This document shows positions 43,659 to 46,985 of a stretch of 46,985 nucleotides of DNA, one piece after another. The position numbers and the translations under genes are program-made. Numbering within the stretch: position 1 is the first letter of the stretch; the number at the start of each line of letters is the position of its first letter. The notes under the pieces are model-generated. The model was not told the origin of the DNA. It was given only the letters and a program-made list of their open reading frames with translations, and did no database searches. The DNA comes from an uncultured Fidelibacterota bacterium (GTDB lineage Bacteria > Fidelibacterota > UBA8477 > JABMPR01), in assembly GCA_937888365.1 (NCBI GenBank), contig CALBFA010000106.1, positions 1 to 46,985 on the forward strand. The letters run 5' to 3'.

Positions 43659-44422
43659 GTACTTTCCTTATCATAGAGCGTGTGACCGCTTGGGTCTTCA
43701 TTTATATCTTTAAAATAGTGAACGCCTAAATAGAAAAAAGGTGTGTCTAATAGGGCGAAAATAAATTTAAAAAGGTATGAATTTAAAATTAGGACGATTA
43801 AGTCGGCATAGGTTTTTACGGAGTCACCAAGATTCCCCGCCCAAAAGAGTATGGACAGAATGGCAGTCGAATCAACAAGTTGACTCACCGTTGTAGATGC
43901 ATTATTGCGAAGCCAAAGATGCTTACCTTTTGTAAAATTTTTCCAAAAATGAAAAAGTCGAACATCGATTGTTTGGGCGACTAAATAGGCAATCATACTT
44001 GCGGCGACATTGCCAATCATAAATCGATATACGCCTTCGAAAATGCTATTCCCTCCGCTTATTCCCGAAGCATCAGGAAAATAATGATTTGCAGTCATCA
44101 AGAAGAGTAGAAAAATATTCATGAAAAAACCAATCCTGACCACAAGTTGAGCCTTTTTCCGTCCAAAAAGTTCGGAGATAAGGTCGGTGGCTAGAAACGT
44201 AAAAGGATAGGCAATGACGCCGGCTGGGACAATCATGGAATATTCTGAGCCGTTGCGTACGAGTTCCGGTGTTATCACCAACAAGCAATTTGGCAAAACA
44301 ATTGTGAAAAGTTTCACAAATTTGGTCGTTCCGATGATATTTCCCACGACGAGGGACGTAAGGAATATTGCTGAGAGTCCCAAGAATATGGCATCGCGTT
44401 TATGTTTGGTGTCGATTTTCAT
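43655..44422 (-). CDS. VUT-family (YhhQ) queuosine-precursor transporter
   Basis: 255 residues, about six membrane segments. [34 protein letters not shown] and [42 protein letters not shown] are hallmarks of the family, which imports preQ0/preQ1. ATGA overlaps with both neighbours (COG0720 gene and folE) support a shared pterin/queuosine role. Confidence 0.92.
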   Translation of the reverse strand: MKIDTKHKRDAIFLGLSAIFLTSLVVGNIIGTTKFVKLFTIVLPNCLLVITPELVRNGSEYSMIVPAGVIAYPFTFLATDLISELFGRKKAQLVVRIGFFMNIFLLFLMTANHYFPDASGISGGNSIFEGVYRFMIGNVAASMIAYLVAQTIDVRLFHFWKNFTKGKHLWLRNNASTTVSQLVDSTAILSILFWAGNLGDSVKTYADLIVLILNSYLFKFIFALLDTPFFYLGVHYFKDINEDPSGHTLYDKEST

Positions 44423-44826
44423 GGCTGATTTTTACCGTAATAATCTGTAAAGATACTGGGTGTTTCTTGTAAACGAACTCGCCATAAAGTACCATCAAAA
44501 TCTTTTTCAATGGCTTCCCATATCCATGTCACCATATTTTCTGTTGAGGGTTGTTTCCCTTTGAACCAAGGGATATCGACTTCAATATGACGATGATCTA
44601 AGACATCAATGACATTATTTTTGACGACGTCTTTAAGATGACCCAAATCAACGAGAAAACCTGTATCGGGGTTGATCTCCCCTGTCACTGAAATTGTTAA
44701 CGTATAATTATGCCCATGGAGTTGAATATCTTTTCCAAAAGCCATCCAATTTTCTGAATCTGTAAAGCTTGGGTTGTAATATTTATGTGCTGCGCAAAAT
44801 TGAAATTGTTTATGTAGAATATGCAT
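44419..44826 (-). CDS. COG0720 6-pyruvoyltetrahydropterin/6-carboxytetrahydropterin synthase homolog
   Basis: 135 residues with the Zn triad His14 (CAAHKYY) and His37/His39 (LHGHNY), plus DLGHLK, VLDHRH, PSTENMVTWIW and ETPS. AAAGGAAAATA precedes the ATG. QueD/PTPS enzymes have a catalytic Cys at the position after FGK; here it is Asp33 (FGKDIQLHGH), and the loop to HGH is short. The context (transporter, folE) fits QueD, but the missing Cys makes the exact reaction uncertain; a Cys-less COG0720 subtype is an alternative. Confidence 0.82.
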   Translation of the reverse strand: MHILHKQFQFCAAHKYYNPSFTDSENWMAFGKDIQLHGHNYTLTISVTGEINPDTGFLVDLGHLKDVVKNNVIDVLDHRHIEVDIPWFKGKQPSTENMVTWIWEAIEKDFDGTLWRVRLQETPSIFTDYYGKNQP

Positions 44827-44947
44827 TATTTTCCTTTTTCATAACAAAGCCAATTTACATGGATAGTCACCAAAAGCAATTATCCCCTTTATTCAATTAT
44901 GTAGAGATGAAATTAGTTGTTTGCTGATTAAAAACCCTGATTCTTCT

Positions 44948-46111
44948 TTAAATAGGGAATTCAACAAAAAAAATATTACCCTGAGGATTATTAGGTCGAA
45001 CTCCAATTTTTAGCTTAAGCGCTTGTGAGATTTGCTGAACAATTGAAAGCCCGAGACCATGACTATGGCGATTTTTTTTATCAAGAACAGTATTTCGCTC
45101 AAAAATAAATTTTCGCTTATCTTTCGGAATGGTTTTTCCTTCATCGGCTACCTGAAAAATTAACGTGTTTGCATGTTGCTTGAGTGAAATTTTAATATCG
45201 CACTTTTCAGGAGCATATTTAATGGCATTGCTGATATAATTATCAATAATTTCGCTTATAATCGGATGTGAATTAAAATTAGGCTTTTCAATAGAATCGA
45301 AGATTAATTCTTTTTTTTTGTTTGATGCTACAAAACGGTAGTTATTAATTTTATCCTCAATAAGTCCAACGATATCGACAGGTTCCAATTCAAGATTTTC
45401 ATTATTTGATATTTTTGATAACACTTGAGCATGATCCACAACTTGAATAAGATGCTCCGTGGCATTTCCCAAAAGCTCAATTGATACATCTTCGGGATGG
45501 GTTTCCATTATGATTTTGGTCATACCTTTAATGACATGCACCGGGTTTTTAATATCATGGCTAATAATATCCAGTAATAGTTTCTTTAAGTTATTCGCTT
45601 CGTTTAGCTCTTCCGCTAAGTTTCGATATTTTTCTTCCGATGCCTTAGTTTTATTTTCTATGTTGACAATATGGGTCACATCTCTATCGACACCTCTAAA
45701 ACCTACAAGTTTGCCATCATCATCAAAAATAACGAGTCCCGAACTTTCGAGGACACGAACGTCGCCGCTTTTAGTTTGAAAAGTGCTTCTTACCTTTTCC
45801 CAGGGAAGTCCTAGTTTCAATTCTTTATTAAAACGATCAATTTTTTCTTGGGAGCGTTCATTTTCAGGCCAAATGCTAGTAGCGTGAGTTCCGATGATTT
45901 CTTCTTTGGTATAAGCTAATATGGATTCGACGGCTGTATTGGTATAGGTATGAAAACCATTAATATCCATCTCCCATATCCAGTCTTGAAGCGAATCTAA
46001 AAATGAGTCGTCTCGCTTATTTTTGTGAGTATTACTTTTATCCAAGTGGTTCTCTTTTCTAATTTTAAAACTAGTTATTTTAGTATAAAAGTCAATCGGT
46101 GAATCAGACAT
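44948..46111 (-). CDS. PAS-domain sensor histidine kinase (cytoplasmic)
   Basis: 387 residues, no membrane segment. A PAS domain at ~37-145 (DWIWEMDINGFHTYTNTAVE, GVDRDVTHI) and a short coiled segment (~152-172) lead to the dimerisation helix with phospho-acceptor His185 (IISHDIKNPVH). The HATPase domain has the N-box DNYISNAIKYAP, G1 VADEGKTIP, F-box KFIFER and G2 HGLGLSIV. No response regulator is adjacent, so it is an orphan kinase here. The signal is unknown. Confidence 0.92.
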   Translation of the reverse strand: MSDSPIDFYTKITSFKIRKENHLDKSNTHKNKRDDSFLDSLQDWIWEMDINGFHTYTNTAVESILAYTKEEIIGTHATSIWPENERSQEKIDRFNKELKLGLPWEKVRSTFQTKSGDVRVLESSGLVIFDDDGKLVGFRGVDRDVTHIVNIENKTKASEEKYRNLAEELNEANNLKKLLLDIISHDIKNPVHVIKGMTKIIMETHPEDVSIELLGNATEHLIQVVDHAQVLSKISNNENLELEPVDIVGLIEDKINNYRFVASNKKKELIFDSIEKPNFNSHPIISEIIDNYISNAIKYAPEKCDIKISLKQHANTLIFQVADEGKTIPKDKRKFIFERNTVLDKKNRHSHGLGLSIVQQISQALKLKIGVRPNNPQGNIFFVEFPI

Positions 46112-46176
46112 CTATGACACTTATTCTGTTTGTTTTAAAAGAAAGATACTATTCCCATTTTAAAAAGATCGCATAA

Positions 46177-46205
46177 AAAAACCTCTGGTTTCACCAAAGG
46201 TTTTT
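46177..46205. terminator. Rho-independent terminator after the FKBP gene
   Basis: AAAAACCT-C-TGG, TTTCA loop, CCA-A-AGGTTTTT: a 12-bp stem with one mismatch and a long T run on the minus strand. It lies 17 nt past the slyD-like stop and can also act for plus-strand transcripts. Confidence 0.88.
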
Positions 46206-46222
46206 CGAATAGGTTTTTTTAT

Positions 46223-46651
46223 TTACGCTATTTCAACAAGTGTTATATCAAAAATTAAAGTCTTCCCAGCGAGTTCGTGATTAGCATCGAGTTTCATTGT
46301 CTCATCGCCAATTTCGACGATAGTGACGGTTGAAACCTGGCCATTATCGGCTTGTGCCTGCAACTTCATGCCAATTTCAGGAACAAGGTCAGCTGGCAAT
46401 TGCTCCTTTGGGATATCGATAATAAGTTCGGGATTGGCAAGCCCATACGCTTCTTCTGCAGGAATCGTCACTATTTTTGTTTCGTTGACTTCCATCCCTA
46501 AAACGCCTTTATCAAAGCCAGATATCATCATGCCTGCACCGACTTCAAATTCAAGAGGAGAGCGTCCTTCGGAGGAATCAAAGACATCACCATTTTCCAA
46601 TTTACCTGTATAATGTGTTTTAATTTTATCACCTTTTTTTACTTTTGTCAC
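46223..46651 (-). CDS. SlyD-like FKBP-type peptidyl-prolyl isomerase
   Basis: 142 residues from a GTG at 46651 with AAAAGGAGTTTAT directly upstream. The open frame runs on to 46807, but those 52 residues include repeat-derived sequence and are not part of the family. FKBP strands KGDKIKTHYTGKLENGDVFDSS and GMMISGFDKGVLGMEVNE surround an insert-in-flap domain (YGLANPELIIDIPKEQLP), then HELAGKTLIFDITLVEI. It is a folding helper of the SlyD class without the metal-binding His-rich tail. Confidence 0.9.
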   Translation of the reverse strand: MTKVKKGDKIKTHYTGKLENGDVFDSSEGRSPLEFEVGAGMMISGFDKGVLGMEVNETKIVTIPAEEAYGLANPELIIDIPKEQLPADLVPEIGMKLQAQADNGQVSTVTIVEIGDETMKLDANHELAGKTLIFDITLVEIA

Positions 46652-46775
46652 ATAAACTCCTTTTATTTTTCTATTTACGCTTGGAGTATAAAAAAAAGTT
46701 GCGTTAAGGCACGTATTAAAAAGTACTAAATAAATAAGCGTAATATAGGCATCTTGCTTGCGGTAAAAGTCTAAC

Positions 46776-46816
46776 ACCAAGCTCCACAAAGAAGCACCGC
46801 GTTTCACAAAGAAAAG
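46776..46816 (-). repeat. 41-bp TTTTCTTTGTGAAAC repeat, inverted copy B
   Basis: Reverse complement of 29721-29761 with one substitution. It continues into GTAAAAGTC-type and GCAAGCAAGATGC sequence also related to the 29.5-30.0 kb island. The rest of the window, 46817-46985, holds no feature I can support. Confidence 0.8.
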
Positions 46817-46985
46817 ATTAAGTAAAAAAACCGGTCACTCTAAACGCTGAGTCGGTCCCTGAGGTTCTCTAAGGGCACTTTAAGCCACAAAAGCATCATC
46901 TTGGCATGAGAATTATTCGCCGATAAAACTACAAAAGACGCAAAAATTGACAAAATTTGTATTTTAGAGGTAATTTCTTAAAACC

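Noticed and set aside
44827-44947. Possible preQ1 riboswitch upstream of the COG0720 gene
   Set aside because: I looked for a preQ1-type hairpin with an A-rich tail next to the ribosome-binding site and did not find one.
46652-46807. N-terminal extension of the SlyD-like frame with a hydrophobic stretch
   Set aside because: It overlaps repeat sequence, precedes a strong ribosome-binding site and GTG at 46651, and does not belong to the FKBP domain, so it is not a signal peptide.

Overview
The window is A+T-rich bacterial DNA, almost entirely protein coding. Several extracellular proteins end in the YPNPFN-type C-terminal sorting domain (type IX secretion, T9SS), and there is a PorV-like outer-membrane protein and a TonB-dependent receptor. 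This places it in the Fibrobacteres-Chlorobi-Bacteroidetes group. The style of the 676-residue secreted protein and the mix of metabolic genes suggest a Candidatus Neomarinimicrobiota-like lineage, but that is an inference. I saw no rRNA, tRNA or CRISPR array. Only two confident genes, a GH20 hexosaminidase and an enoyl-ACP-reductase-like SDR, lie on the plus strand.

1-9.7 kb is a secretion and uptake locus read right to left: a TonB-dependent receptor (split by a 1-nt frameshift), a T9SS cargo protein, a PorV/PorQ-like barrel, an FG-GAP T9SS cargo protein, and then, past a strong terminator, a secreted class II glutamine-amidotransferase-like Ntn hydrolase that also carries a sorting tail. 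A GH20 hexosaminidase is transcribed divergently. 11.4-20.9 kb is mostly housekeeping: an alpha/beta hydrolase, a PadR regulator with an FAH-family enzyme, an SDR, aroQ with a sodium:solute symporter, a methyltransferase, serB, glutaryl-CoA dehydrogenase, a TIGR01777 epimerase and a Blc lipocalin.

20.9-37.7 kb is the most unusual part. Genes for a tricarboxylate pathway (a CitD-CitE fusion, CitF, an HD-domain protein, a homoaconitase resembling fungal LYS4, an isocitrate/isopropylmalate-type dehydrogenase and an MmgE/PrpD protein) are broken up by accessory DNA. That DNA comprises two GxxExxY PD-(D/E)XK nuclease-like genes, each enclosed by its own 17-bp inverted repeat; an empty hairpin of the same CACNNATT repeat family; two bacteriohemerythrins; a 0.9-kb repeat island; a helicase that has lost its N-terminus and abuts a truncated DUF3147 gene; a Fic protein; and a DUF1016 relic. 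The GxxExxY/inverted-repeat units are the best candidate for an undescribed element. The LYS4-like/citrate-lyase cluster is the best candidate for an unassigned pathway.

37.9-46.8 kb returns to compact operons: mutY with a homocysteine-methyltransferase-like gene in the same frame upstream, VOC and HAD proteins, a CBS protein, then a tightly overlapping set (COG0720 pterin synthase, VUT-family queuosine-precursor transporter, folE, and an APH kinase fused to the RapZ C-terminal domain), a PAS histidine kinase and a SlyD-like FKBP. Several genes use TTG or GTG starts, and mutY has no canonical start before its conserved N-terminus.
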